Source: Aphelocoma coerulescens
Taxonomy: Eukaryota > Chordata > Aves > Passeriformes > Corvidae
Direction: 5' to 3'
DNA: 64,000 nucleotides
Assembly (NCBI RefSeq): GCF_041296385.1
Contig: NC_091023.1
Location: forward strand, 9,176,924 to 9,240,923
Each line of letters starts with the position of its first letter. Within the stretch, counting starts at the first letter, position 1. The translations under genes were made by a program, and so were the position numbers. Under the pieces are notes generated by a model. The model did no database searches, was not told where the DNA came from, and saw nothing but the letters and a program-made list of their open reading frames with translations. This document shows, piece after piece, positions 1 through 29,300 of this stretch.

Positions 1-16094
<16,094 letters not shown>

Positions 16095-17216
16095 GGCGGC
16101 CCGGCCCGCACCGCGCCTGCGCCGCGCGCCCGCCAGGCCCCACCGCGTTCCCACCGCGCTGCCCGCGGGCCGCGCCCAGACCCCCGCCCGCGCCCGCCCC
16201 TCCTCGGCTCCGTGACACCGGGCCCGGGCGGCCGTGGGGCTGCTGCGCCCTTGTCTTGCGCCAGGGGAGGGGGCGGGCGGCGCACCGAGCCCCGGCAGCG
16301 CGGCGGGCAGCTACGGCAGTGACATCAGCGCGCGGCAGGGACCCCGCGCTGTCTCCGGCGCTGCGCGGGAGGGGCCGCCCCTGAGGGACCGCGAGTCCCG
16401 GCGGTGCCGCTGTCCCCGTCCCTACGTGGGGACCGCAGGTCCCAGCGCTGTGGGATGGTGAATCCCGGCGCTGCCGCCGTCCCCATGGAGAAGAGGGGGA
16501 GGGGGAGGGGGTGTCAGCCGGGGCAGCTCTGTGCAAGTTTCGGGGAGTGTTTTCTGTTTCACTCCGAAGTTTTATTTTGACGATCCCTGTCACGGACACC
16601 CCGCGCGAAGCGCCGCGGGCGGGAGGAGGCTGTGTGTGTGTTGGTTTAATTAGAAACGAAAGGCTTGACGCCAAACATTGCAGGAACTCTTAAGTTCTGG
16701 GTCAGCTCCATAAGCTCTTTAATGGTAAGAGCCTTAAGCGCTCCCGGGAGTGCCAAGTCTCCGGTTGCTCCAAGGGGAAAAGCCCGCCCGGCCCGCCAGG
16801 GCAGCGCAGGTGCTGGGTGTGCGGACGCACCTGGCTCCGCAGGCGCGGGGCTCGCTCCAGCAGAGCGAGCAGAGAGCTCCCCCCGCCCGGTGTCGTCTGT
16901 GCGGAGCGGGGGGAGCCGCGCCGGCCGCCTGCGTGAGGAGGGGATATAGCAACCGCCAGCCCCCGCAGCCAGGCCAGGGCTCTGCCCGCTCCCGCTCCAG
17001 GATCAGGTTTCCCGCGGCCGGGGCGGGCGGCACCGCCTCCCCGTCCCCGCCTGCCGGGCCCGCGGCTGTGGGCAGCGCTGGCGGCGGGAGGGGCGCGTCC
17101 TGCACGGCCGGGGCCGCGGCAGAGCGGCGCGCAGCGGGCAGGTGCGGCGGCTGAGGCTGCGGCCGGAGCCGGAGGCGGCAGGTCCGTGCCTCCCGCGCTG
17201 CTCTCCCGCCGTCAGC

Positions 17217-17310
17217 ATGAAGGTCGAGTTTGCCCCCATCAACATCCCGCTAAAGAGAAGGATCCAGACAGTCGCCGTGCTGCAGTGGATCTTCTCCTTC
17301 CTCCTGCTGG
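17217..17310 (+). CDS. MOGAT1: MOGAT1 coding exon 1
   Basis: 31 codons plus one base: the MOGAT1-type N-terminus, then [12 protein letters not shown], the start of the first membrane segment. The start context is GTCAGCATGA. Donor CTGG|GTAACA (phase 1). Confidence 0.95.
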
Positions 17311-20300
17311 GTAACAGTCTTCCTCCTTCTTGCCCCTGCCCCAGAGAGGAAAGGGCAAGAAGCGGCTTTTTCCATGACCAGCGTTACCCGTGGGTATCGC
17401 TCGGTGCCAGCCCGTGGCTCCACGTGGGTGCCGAAGCGGCCAGGGGCGAGCAGCTCCCGACGATCCCCGGACGGGCAAGAGCATCACACTTCTTTCTTCC
17501 CTGAAAGCTTTGGATGGCTTATCCTCTTTTTGGGGGGTCTATTTCTTTCCTTGGGTTCTTCTTCAACTACCATCCTAAAAAGCTAGTGTCTGTGGTTCCT
17601 CATGGAGACACCAGTAGGTTTCTGACAGCAACTTTTTTATTGAACATGAGCATAAAGTCTGGTACATGACTAATGCTGTTTTCATTTGTAATTTCGTAAA
17701 ATAACTTTATATGCTGTAGGTCAATAAAAGTCTTATTTAACAAGGTGATGAAAATTAATGGGCATTGTCAGTGAATTGGCTCAAATGAAGACACTTCTAT
17801 AAAAATATCTTCACTGACTTTAAGAAAGTGTTGCTAATTCTACTTGGTAATCTTTTTTCACTGATTGTTCCTCTATAATTAATGTTCCTAATATCTTAAT
17901 AGACACCTATCACTAAGCACCTTTTCACTGCAGCAAATCTTATTCACATGGGTAGGTGTCTTGAACTTGATGAAATTAATCACTTGATAAGGTAAAATAA
18001 GCCTTAAGCTCTATGAGACTAAATCCATGGATTGTATAAATTGGGAAGTGGTTATTGAATAGTCTGTTCTGAGATACAGAGCCACTGCTTAGCTGTGTAT
18101 TACTGGAAATGCTGAAACACTTCAAGATCCTTTATGCTCTAGGATTTACAAGGAGAAAAGGAGTGTGCACATATCTTCCTTGTATGTCTTGCAAGTATAT
18201 TATCCTTCAGATGGTCTGATGTCTTTCCGATTATTTTTTTTTAGCCCACACATGAGAGGTTTGGGGAAAGTATGGAGGGTATGAGGCATCTTCACAGATT
18301 AATCAGTAGATATTCTGCTACCTCTAAATTATATGTTGTTAAATGATAAACAGTTTATGTTTGTGGCTACATTGTAAATAGTCTGTACTTTCAATTTTCT
18401 GTTATTGAATTAGGTCTTGGCATGAGCCATTATTCCAGTCTCATAAAGCAGTGGAAGTTCAGGGGCAGTGGAAGAGAACAATTTTTTTTTCCTAACGTAG
18501 CAATACTGCTGCAGAAAACCACATCTTTCTGTGCTTACTAGAAGTGATCGGGATGCAGAAAATCCTCTCTCTGTAGTTTAGCAGGAAAAGTAGGCAGCGG
18601 TCTTCTGCAGCTGGGAATGCCAAGGAAAATCAACAAGGAAATGGTCTTATGTCTGGTTATGTTGAGTATAGTGAGTTCATATGATCATGAAAAAATCAAT
18701 TTGCAAGAATGCTTGGTTAGCAATTTGATTCTAATAATAATTATCTGTTTGTGCTTCATGGGGATGTTTATCTTTAGAGCTGACCAAGGTGACCTTGTCA
18801 TTTCGTAGGTGGATGCCTTCAGTCATAGGGCAGCCAGTGATCTGGCCAAAAAATTTCACTTAGCTGCAGGAAAATTCATGTGGATGAATCCTAAATTACT
18901 TCAAGCAGTGAGAAATGGGCTGGTTTCTGATGTTCTGGACTGCCCCTGTGTCTGGATTTTCCAGCTTTTTTTTCTTTTCTTTTTTTTTTTTTTTTTTTTT
19001 TCCTGAACAGCTGTTGCTTGTTTGTAAGCTTTTGAATTCAAAAGTGACACTTTCAAATCAAGGAGGGGATGCCCCAGTACGAGTGAAATACTGTGTGAGT
19101 TCATCACAGAACAGACTGTAGGTTTAGGCATTCTTTGGGTGTTTGTGTGTGGCTGGAACTAGTTTATGCCAAGCATGATCTTACGTTGATTGTCTGACTT
19201 GTGTTACATATCTGCATGTGAAAACTTGAACAGATAATGCCCTATGACAACTAATGATTCATAATACAGATAGAGGGATTCTGTTTAGAGCAATGAATAA
19301 ATGGGGTACTGGCTTAACTGCTAAAGTTGCCCATCTAGGTATGTTGTAAGGTCCCATAGCTTAGTAAAATGAACTATAGGACTAACAGATGAAGTAAGAT
19401 AACTCTGAACATTAGTGCCCTGATTGACAAAAGCTGAATTAGTTAATTATAGGCTTCAGATCTGGGGAGTGACATGTGAAAAAGAGATCTGGCACACTGA
19501 GTAAGCTGAAAGGGGAATGTGAGCCTATTGCAATTTAGAATTCACAATGTCACTTGGATAGAAGACTCTTGGTTTCATCTTCCTGGCTGAGAAATGTAAA
19601 ATGTCCTTGCTCTTCAGGCTTGCTTTGTTGTAATGCTGCATGGTTTTCTGAGACTGTGGAATTGATGACTGAAAATGCCCTCTTGCTTGTGTGACTGACA
19701 ATCTGGCCTGAAATACAGACATGCAATAGTTGTCGAAGCCTAAATCTCATCCTTACTGTAAAAAGAGCTAATCAGTCAACAGATACTGAAAAAAATATCA
19801 GCAGCAACCTGGTACAACAAAGTTCTGCTTCTTCATGCAGTGTACCAGCTTGGGCTGGATCTGCACTACAGATCTATTGCTTCTGCTGTGCAGTGTAGGC
19901 AGAGTAAACATGCCTCTGTCTCAAAAAAGCTGTACAGATGTGCACAGAATTTCATTATATACAAAAGGAACCTCTTTAAAATTCTGGCTGTAAGTTCCTG
20001 TGCTTCCTTGTTCTGTGCTGCAGGCTGCCAAAGTTCACCCTCAAAGGGAAAAGACAAGTTTTCGTTGTAACAGTGATTTGCCTGTTCATTATCCAGGGGC
20101 ATGACACCAGAAGCAAAAATAAGTTCTGAAATACTGGGATATGTATGTTTCTGGATGAGAGAAATGCCCATTAACAAATTCCCACCATGTGTTGGCTGAA
20201 AATGCCATATGGCTTAATATCTTGTGTTCTCCAAGTGCAGCAGACCAGAAAAGTTTGGGTATAAGTTCCATGAAAGAGGAAAGTGTTTTAATTGGGCTTC

Positions 20301-23300
20301 TGTCTTTTGAAAGACAAGTGTTTTCAGTCTTGAGTCCAGAAAACTAAAGCTGTTAAAACTGAAAACTGGCAAATGCTAAAATCGTGCTATTTCTCACTGT
20401 ATTAAACACAAATCCAAAACAGCTTCAGGCTGAAGCACAATGTCAAGCCATTAGTGTTATACTGCTGAAACAGCAAATACGTGAAGTTTTGCAATTTCAT
20501 AGTACCTACTTTGGCTAAAAAGCCAAACCAGACAATTTTCTATAGATGGTAGTTTTTTATGCTTGTAATTACTGTTATTAGAGATGCACTGGCTTGGCCG
20601 GGGCTGACAGACCTAGGGCAGGTCTGACCCTGTTCCGAGCTTGTGCAACGCCCACACCATGTCTGCCTTGTGAGGCTGTGTGCTGTCTGCTCTTGATCAC
20701 TCTGTGCCGTTGTCCAATGCAACTCCAGGCAGAAAGTCACCTGGAGAAATGAAATCTCCAAGCCTGTAAGTGCTGCTGGACTGACAAAGCAAAGAGGTTA
20801 TATAACCCCCATTTTGTGTCATAGATTTCATGGTGCTTGTGCACTAAAGAAATTGTCACTGTCAACGAGTGCAACAGATGTGCTTGATGTTTGCAAGAAA
20901 TCTTTGTTTTTAAGCTTGGAAATATTTTTCTTAAGAGCTTTGAATTAATTTTGCTGCATTTACCAGTATGTCTGATACCCTTCTCTTGGGAACAGGGGTA
21001 GGTTTTCTGTTTCTCACACAGCACACTGCAGTTGAGCATTTATTCTTGGTGTGTGAGCTGTGTGCCTCAGTACTGCACATCTGTCAGTGGGGTTCAGTTT
21101 GTATCAGGAGGTGAGTAGTACCCAGGCAGGAGGTAGATCAAAGGATTCTTTTAAAGGCAAAACCATTAAAACCAAGAAAAAAATCAGTGACATTTGGTTG
21201 AAGTGTTGTTTTCCCAGTGCTTTAGCCTTTTGTTTTCTTTTCTCTCTAATGTACACAAATCAAATGACAGTATTTTTGAAGAAAATAAAAATAGAAGGTG
21301 AGTTGGTGAGCTATGTTCCTGCTAACTTCTGTGCCCCTTATGTGAAAAGGGACAGTGGAGTTTGAACATGTACAAAATCAAATGCAAAACTCAGTAACTT
21401 GAGTGGAGTGGTGATGTCTTGGGCCAGACAATGAGAGAGGGAAATGAGAATTTAACCCTACAGCAGGGATACCAGGGTTTTTCTCTGAGAAAAAGTGATG
21501 GTAGGGGAGAATGGTGCATCTTCTAAGGCTCACCTTTGGGGCCCAGCAGTGTCCCTGGTCTCCTCACTGGGGGTTTAGGAAGTGACTGTTGTGCAGGCGC
21601 TCCTGTGTTTATTTGCGAAACCCTTAGTAATACAAAATCAGTATATAATACAAGGTATCCTTTAATATGCACAAAGCCACAAAATAATATGCTGAAGACA
21701 TTGGTACATATTAAACTACATTCTGTTCTCTAGTGATTAAACTTCTGTGCATGTCGGCTGAAGCAGTCTGTTAACTGAACTTGCTGGACCCAGTTTTGAG
21801 TTGTGGATCTGGCTTCCCCAAAAGAATAGAAATGATGAAACATTTGCCACAGAGTGTGAGATTACTGCTGGAATAATAAGTGATTTCTGTGTTGAGAAAG
21901 CAGGTGTCAGTGTAATGTGCTAAGGCAAATATTAGCCTTTCCTGCAAACATGCCATGTTGGTTTGTTATCTGGTGCTGATTTAATTCATCAGCTATAGCT
22001 GGATAACTAATATAGTTTTGTTTTTCCTCAAAGCCTTTTTAAAAAAAACTCTTTTGACACTTAAGAAAACTCAGCTAAGCTCTGTGAGTCTTTCCTAGCA
22101 AGCTGGCTGGTATTGCTGCTTGTTTTTGAATACTCTGTATTCATCTATCCATGAAGTTTATTGGTGGCCTATGGGTAGGGACTGAAGTGTGATTGCAGAG
22201 AATAACAGGGTACTTACTGACTAGTATGTGTAGGAATGCTGCTTCTGTTACCTACGTCTTAGGGAGGGAATTTAACCATGTGTCTCTTTGTTTGTATTTC
22301 TCAAAAATAAGAAGAAAAATGGCTCTTCTGTGTCAGGCCAGAGACCCTATACCTGAACATGAGTGATAGTGAATGCCTAAGGAGAAAGAAAAGAAGTGGG
22401 AAATATGTAGACTAAATTTGTCATTCTGTCTCAGGATTTGGCAATTAGTAACTTGGGGATTTATGGCATCCAGACCACTCTACCTCCAAGTCAGTTGTCT
22501 GTAGTGCTCTGTATCTCTAGTTTATCAGTATTTGCAGTGGAAGATCTTGGGAACTGGAACCAAATTTCAGCATAAACAGGCCTTCAAAGCTTGGCATCTG
22601 AGGGTTTATGTTTGTTATCCTAGTGCTGTTGAGATTCACCTTCCTTGGTAGGAATGCTCAGATATCCTTGTGGCTCCCAGTTGTAACCAATAACCTGACA
22701 AATGTCCTCACAGGAGACTGATACATATTCAACAAATGCTAGCTGCCCAACCACCTCAGTTCTGGACATGGCTACCAAATTCCTGGGGATGCCAACAGTT
22801 TTCCAGTGCAGTTAGTTTAAATGAACTCCCAGCTTTTTCTTTGCTGGCGAGTCCTTATCTGCCATGGATAAAAAGCGTCAGCAGGTTCCTGTGTTACTGG
22901 TAGAAAACTGTATATTGACAGAATTGCACAGAGTAGTAGGCTTTAAACAGGACAGTAGTAACATTACATCTCCATTTTTTAAAAAAGAGGCTTTCTATGT
23001 AAAAGCTGCAGAGCAATACTCTGCAGAGGCATAAACTTGCTTACTGTTGCTTTGGCAGGCTGCCTGTTATCAGGTGTTGCCTTTTGTCTCAGGTCTTACT
23101 TTGGTGGGAATACTGGAGTCCATTTGCTGTAGTTGTTACTTCAGTTGAATTTCTGTCATTTTCTTCATGATATATATAAATAATTTAGAGAATATTTTCA
23201 GAAATTAAGGCTGATTAATTTTTTGTTCCTGCATGAAAATATCCTGTAAGTGGGGAAAATATTTTTTTTTTAATGCCAAAATCAGCTGATCAGTGGTAGA

Positions 23301-26300
23301 TTGGGGGATAATTGAGAGGAGCAAATGTTCACTAGGGATGAAAACATCACTGCAATTCTCCTGTGTTCCCTCCAAAGTTCTGTTCCCAACCCAGCTTAGG
23401 GACATTGCTGCTATGAAAACTAAGGATGAGAAAAGCACTGGCTTTTTGTAGATACATCAACATGGTTGTTGAAGAATGTAATTTTTCTTTTTGTTTTTTT
23501 CCCCCCCATGTCTGTGTGGTAAGAAACTTGCTTTGTGTATTGGTACACACATGTACTCATAAAGCCCCGGGAGGGGCAATGCTAAGAATCACTTCTCCAC
23601 CTGTGTATTCACTAGGATGCCAGGGGATAAAGATGGGGTTTTTTACCATGTCCTTGGTGGGATGAGGTTCAAATTGCTCAACTCTGAATGCCTCCAGCTC
23701 TTTTAAGACAGAGCAGCATAATGTGTTTAGAGAAACCTTTGCTAATGGTATGTGGGACATGGCAGGAACTGGCTCGGAGCTGTCCTGAGTTGCTGGGCAG
23801 TCCTGAGGTTTTGGAGTGAGCTCCTTTGCATGGTTTTTGGAACACTGCAGAGAGCCTGTTGTGCTCCTTGGGGCGAGACCAGCACCCCTTGCACAAGGGA
23901 CACACCTGCACTGCCCAGGCATGCTGTCCATGACTGCTCTGAGCATAATGGGAGCCTTCTCTTCTAGGGACAATCTTACATTCGGTGGCTTTCACAATAG
24001 ATATTAATAAAACATTTTTGATGCCTTGGTAACTCCAAATGCATTTGAAGCTTCCAATTTCCAGATTTAACTTGTGCTGTTTTCCTGCTTCCTATCTCTG
24101 ATATTTAACTATTTTATGAATTTGGTGCCCCCAGCTGCAAACTCAGAGCCTGTTTAATGATTGAAGGATCACGTGTATAAACATCATTGGGCAGGATGGC
24201 TGCCAGTGCTGATAGCTAACACTACATAGAGTGGTTTTCATCCATTTGTTGCAAAATATGAGTATCCATGTGTTGTAAATGGGAAATGGAGAAGTGACAC
24301 ATCAACATTGGCTCACAAACCCAGTGTTCAGAGTTCCATGGCAGTGATTTGTCTTTTAATCTATATTTCCTCCCCCTCCACCCCCCCAATCCAATATATC
24401 ACAAAGATATTTTTCAAAGCTCTAATTCAAGTTCAACCAAAAAATTATGCTTAGAGCGTACACTGTAACTACACCCAAGTACATAATTATGCAGTAGAGT
24501 GACAAATCCCAAGTTATTCACCTTTTGCCTGAAATTTGTTTATGAATTTAGTTAAAATGGTTGCTATTTATTTGCTCACTGTCTTGTTTGAAGGAGAAAA
24601 CATCAGGTTTGTGTTTATATGCTCACTGGTTTTGAGTCATCACTGTTTAGCTCATCTTGCAGGCTCTTAATACATTGAAATAATGAGGAGGTATGGCACA
24701 AGGAATTTGCCTGGCATGTCTCATTGGGAATGCAGTAATCAACTTTGTCCTACAAGATGCTGAGCTCCCCTTAGGAAGCGCTAACAGCGTACTTATCTCC
24801 CAATACCTTGCATGCTCTCAGGAATGTGTCCTAGCTAAAGCAAAGCAGCAAGCTTGTTGATCTTGTGTATGTTTGTCTGCATAGGATTAAGTACAACTAT
24901 CTGGGCCTTCTCACTGCTGATGTAATTAGCTCTCACAGCAAGGATGCTTTGCTACAAAGCACTTTTCAGCTGTTTGCTCAGGAACTGATAGTAAAAAGCC
25001 ATGTGATTCTGTGTTAAGCTGAAAGTGCTTCTGAAAGGAAGGGTAAGAAATAGAACTACTTACCAATTTTTGCATAACAACTTGAAATTAATTGATTTAT
25101 AGCAGCTAAAAAAAACTTCTCATACTTGTTCAAACTTAAACCAAGAACCTTGGCATCCTGTCCAAATTAGCATTCCTAGAAATTTCTGTAGTTTCAGAAT
25201 CTCTTCTTCAAGGAACAAGTAATGACTTTTCCTCAGTAGATTTCTGTGCCCTACTTTGAACTGATGATAGCGTGGGATTCTCTGTGAAATTGAGTGTCAT
25301 ATTTCACCTGTGTTACTTGTCTTGCAATAATGATGTTCCTTAGAACTTGTTTCAGTTCTTGTGAGCTTTCCACATTGACTTTGAGGGTCTGTGGGCCTCA
25401 GTTAGCTGTGGTGTTTTTCAAGACCTCTTACTCAAGTGCTCTTCTGTGGAAGACTGGGGTTGCTTGTATGAGGAGGAAGCAGTGAGCTTCTGTACTGAAG
25501 AATTCTGTACCGAAGAATGGAGTATCCTTGAAAATGGTAGATTTGATCCTGCTCCTGCTTTTGTTTATGGTAATTTCCTTCTCCCTTCCTCAGAGGAAAT
25601 GCAATTCTTTATTTTTCTGATCATATTCCTGCTAGAAATGTGGATGTTCATCCCCTTCTTTCCTACTCACTATAACCAGCAACTTTGCTTGCTGTGTCTG
25701 CTTCTGGATTCTGTGGTAGTTCTCAATTGCCCCATGACAAGATATCCAATTCTATTCTGAAGGCACAGTCAAGCTAGGCACACGAACAAGCTGGTTGAAG
25801 TTCAGAAGAAGTAAATATTCAGGTTGGAGGAAATGCAAGTCTGCCTGTAGACCAAGATCTCAATTTCAGCAGCTCAAAACCTGCTTAGTCTAGGGAATCT
25901 GCTGACTTTTCAACACCCAAGTAATATCTTTCTTGAATAAAGGTGATCTGAGCTAGGATGAGTGGGTTTTACTCTTGGTACATCTGTTTATTGTAAAGTT
26001 TTCAGTTCTGGTGATATTTACATTGTGTGAGCCAAATTACTGCCTGAAGTATGTCTACTGTTTCTTTTTAATTCTGCTCTATTTAGTGGTGTATTTAGCT
26101 CAGTATGTTTCACTGGTGTAACTTCTTCTAGGACTTCACGGGATATTGCCCTCGTGAAAGCCAGTCAATTGTGAGACATAAAGTACTGCTTCTGCATTGT
26201 AAAATATCTCTGAAAAACGCCGGGTTCCTGCAACTCTGCCCATTGAGTCTTCCAGTGAGAACTAGGTCCTGTTTTGCTTGCCATTTTATAAATTTATGAT

Positions 26301-29300
26301 ACTAAAGCTCCCTTGCAACCTGGACTTCAGCATCTGTTCCATGAGCCTGCTGGGGTTTGTTCAGGAGGTGGCAGAGCAAGCAGGCTGCTGCAGGGGTACC
26401 ACAGGGCAGAGAGCAGCAGGTCCTCCTCCTCAGATATCTCTGACCAGGGCTGCTCAGCGTGCTGCAAAACTGTAAAATTCTGCAAGTTCTACAAAGATAA
26501 AGTTTTCCATAGGATTTCCCTGAGTAATTCTTTCAAGGTTGAGCCCAAAGTAACGCACTGTATTTAACCAAACAACTTTTTCTTGCTCTTCGAATTGTGT
26601 ATAATACAATTCTTATGTATCACTATTGTAGCATGATGTTACCTTTCTTACTAAATTGGGTTTGAAAGTATCAGGACTTACCTGCTGTTGTGTTCCCACG
26701 GCAGCAATGAACTTCCTCTTTGACTGACATGTTTAGTGGCTGAAGCAGAACCTCTTAATGTTTTGGTCTTGTCTAGTGCATCTCCTTGGCCACTGACAGC
26801 ACTTTTGGCTGGGAGTAGAACTACCACCCTCATATTACAGGTAGAGAAGATGAGAAACAGAATAGAAAATGATTGCCTAACACCCCTGTAATTAGAAAAG
26901 AGATGTTTCTATGGCTCCCTTTCCCTTCTTTCCTTTCGCAGCTTTCCTTTCTTCTCACTCCCTGAAGCATTACATCCCTGTTAGCTCTTGCTGTCTCCTT
27001 TTATTTTGCCTTAGGTAAACCAGATGCTCTCTACCAAATGTCCAGTTGTTCAGTAGAGGGAGAAATAACAGACTGAGGTGATACACTCTTGTGATGTTTC
27101 GCCCTCAGTGTAACAACACCATGTGGAATAAGCTGAGTTCAACTTGTATGCATTTTGAGTGAATCTGTAAAAACATATCAAGGCTGGGCATTTGGGGTCT
27201 TAAAAGGACACCGATGTGATTCATGCTTGCTATGAATTGAATCACTTTTTTTCTCTTGTAGCAGAGTTTTGCTGTGGATTCTTCGTGATCCTGATTCTGG
27301 GTAACTTCTGGTTCCTTGCTGTTCTGTACCTGCTGTGGCTCTACCTTGACTGGGAAACACCATGTGCTGGGGGCAGACGGTCCCAGTGGGTCAGAAGCTG
27401 GACTGTCTGGAAGTACTTCAGAGAATACTTTCCCATTCATGTGAGTAAAAGGTTTCTCACAAACAGCTTGAATAGCCATAAGCATGGGCAAACATCTAAG
27501 ACTCATCTTTGGTAAAATTCTAATACTTACTCCAGGGTGAACTTAACTTCTTTTTAAAACATGGGAAATCTGAGATTTAGTGACAAAAGGGGACAGGGCC
27601 TGGTTTTCTACTTGGACTGTTGGGTCATAAGATAGTGCTTCAGCACAGTAAATGCTAGACATGGTATCCTGACACATCTATTTAAGTCTTGTTTATCTGT
27701 AAAGCAGGACAGTAGTTTTAAGCGCTCAGAAGGAATTGCATTGTCATTGCTTTGATGTCCTGTCAACGTGCAATCGCCATAGCTGTTGTTTTTGAGGTAA
27801 ATATTATAATGCCCACCACTGACTTTATTTTTCAGCTTATAAAAACTTCAGAACTGAACCCAAATCACAACTACTTACTTGGCTTTCACCCTCATGGGGT
27901 CCTAGTAGCTGGAGCCTTCGGAAACTTTTGCACCGATCCTACTTTCAAAAATTTATTTCCTGGGCTTACTCCATATCTTCATATCATGCCCATCTGGTTT
28001 GGCTGTCCCTTCTTCAGAGAATACATAATGAGTGCTGGTAGGTAAAAGCAGAATGTCTCAGCTGTTGATCCATATTTTAGCTTCTATTACAAATGTAGAG
28101 TCTATTCCTCTACTTATATATGGTAAGTAATTTCAGAAGGATCAGTGTTGGTGCTAAATTTAACCTCTATTTTATGATGAACTGTTGTGGCAAAACAATT
28201 TGAAGGTTTTATTAATAGCTCTGTAAACTATATCACTGAGTTGTTTTTTTCTTTCTGAAAAAAATTGCTGGTTTTCCTTTGAACTGTGAGACAGCAGTCC
28301 ACAGTACCCATTATATACAAGAAGAGAAGGGCATAATAATTTGTAATGTTATTTAGTCATTAGGCAGGCACTTGTAAAACAAATTCAGGCTGATCTCTTA
28401 CCTGAAGGGCTTAGTCTTACACACTACAAGTATCTTTCTACTCAGAACTTAATTACCTGCTTCTGATTGAAGTCCCATGTTGCAAATTTGTGTAATTGTA
28501 ATTGCGATGTAAACTCTAAAGAGAGGGACCTTTTTTCTCTGTTCTGAGAAGCATGTCATAAAGGGGTGATATTCATGACTGGTGCTGCAGTAATAAAAGA
28601 TAAAAATAACAAGCAATCAAGTTGGGGGAACAGAAGGATGAGAAGAATTAAATAAGGACTAGTGTTCCACCCCAGTGGTTTAATCCAGGAATTATTTTAC
28701 TTAAATTCACTCAACTCCAGCATTTAAGTATGTTCTGATGCACAAGACTAGCTTTGGGAGACAGAGATCTAACTTAATTCCTGACTGCAACACAGATGCT
28801 GCAATCTCAGAGAAGCTGTTCCACTGCTCCATTCACAGAACCATGCCTAGGATCCTGCCCATATTAATATCAGAATTACTTATCTATGTATGCTTCAACA
28901 TACCAGAGAATGCCTTTCCATGCAAATGTAATTTCTGAGGGTGTTCTTTGAGACTTGACAAGTGAGGGATTTGGCAGTGTTAGACCATTGCAATTTTAAA
29001 CACTGTCTTTTAATCATTGTCTGGAAGTCAGATTTATATGTTTTTGGCATCTTGACCAATGAGAACAAATATTTACCTGCAGGATGAAAAACAACTGCAG
29101 TAAAAAGCACACTAAAGAATAGCCAGCACTGGAGCTCGGTTTTCACAGGTATGCAGCTGATAAATGAGAGGGGACCTTTGGTCTAATATACGTTATGAGT
29201 CCAAGCATAAAACACTTGCAAAATCCTCCATGTCCTGAAAGCCATGCTCCTGGCACAGTGTTTCATCTCCCAGTCTTTTTCTCCCTGTCTCCAAAACCTG

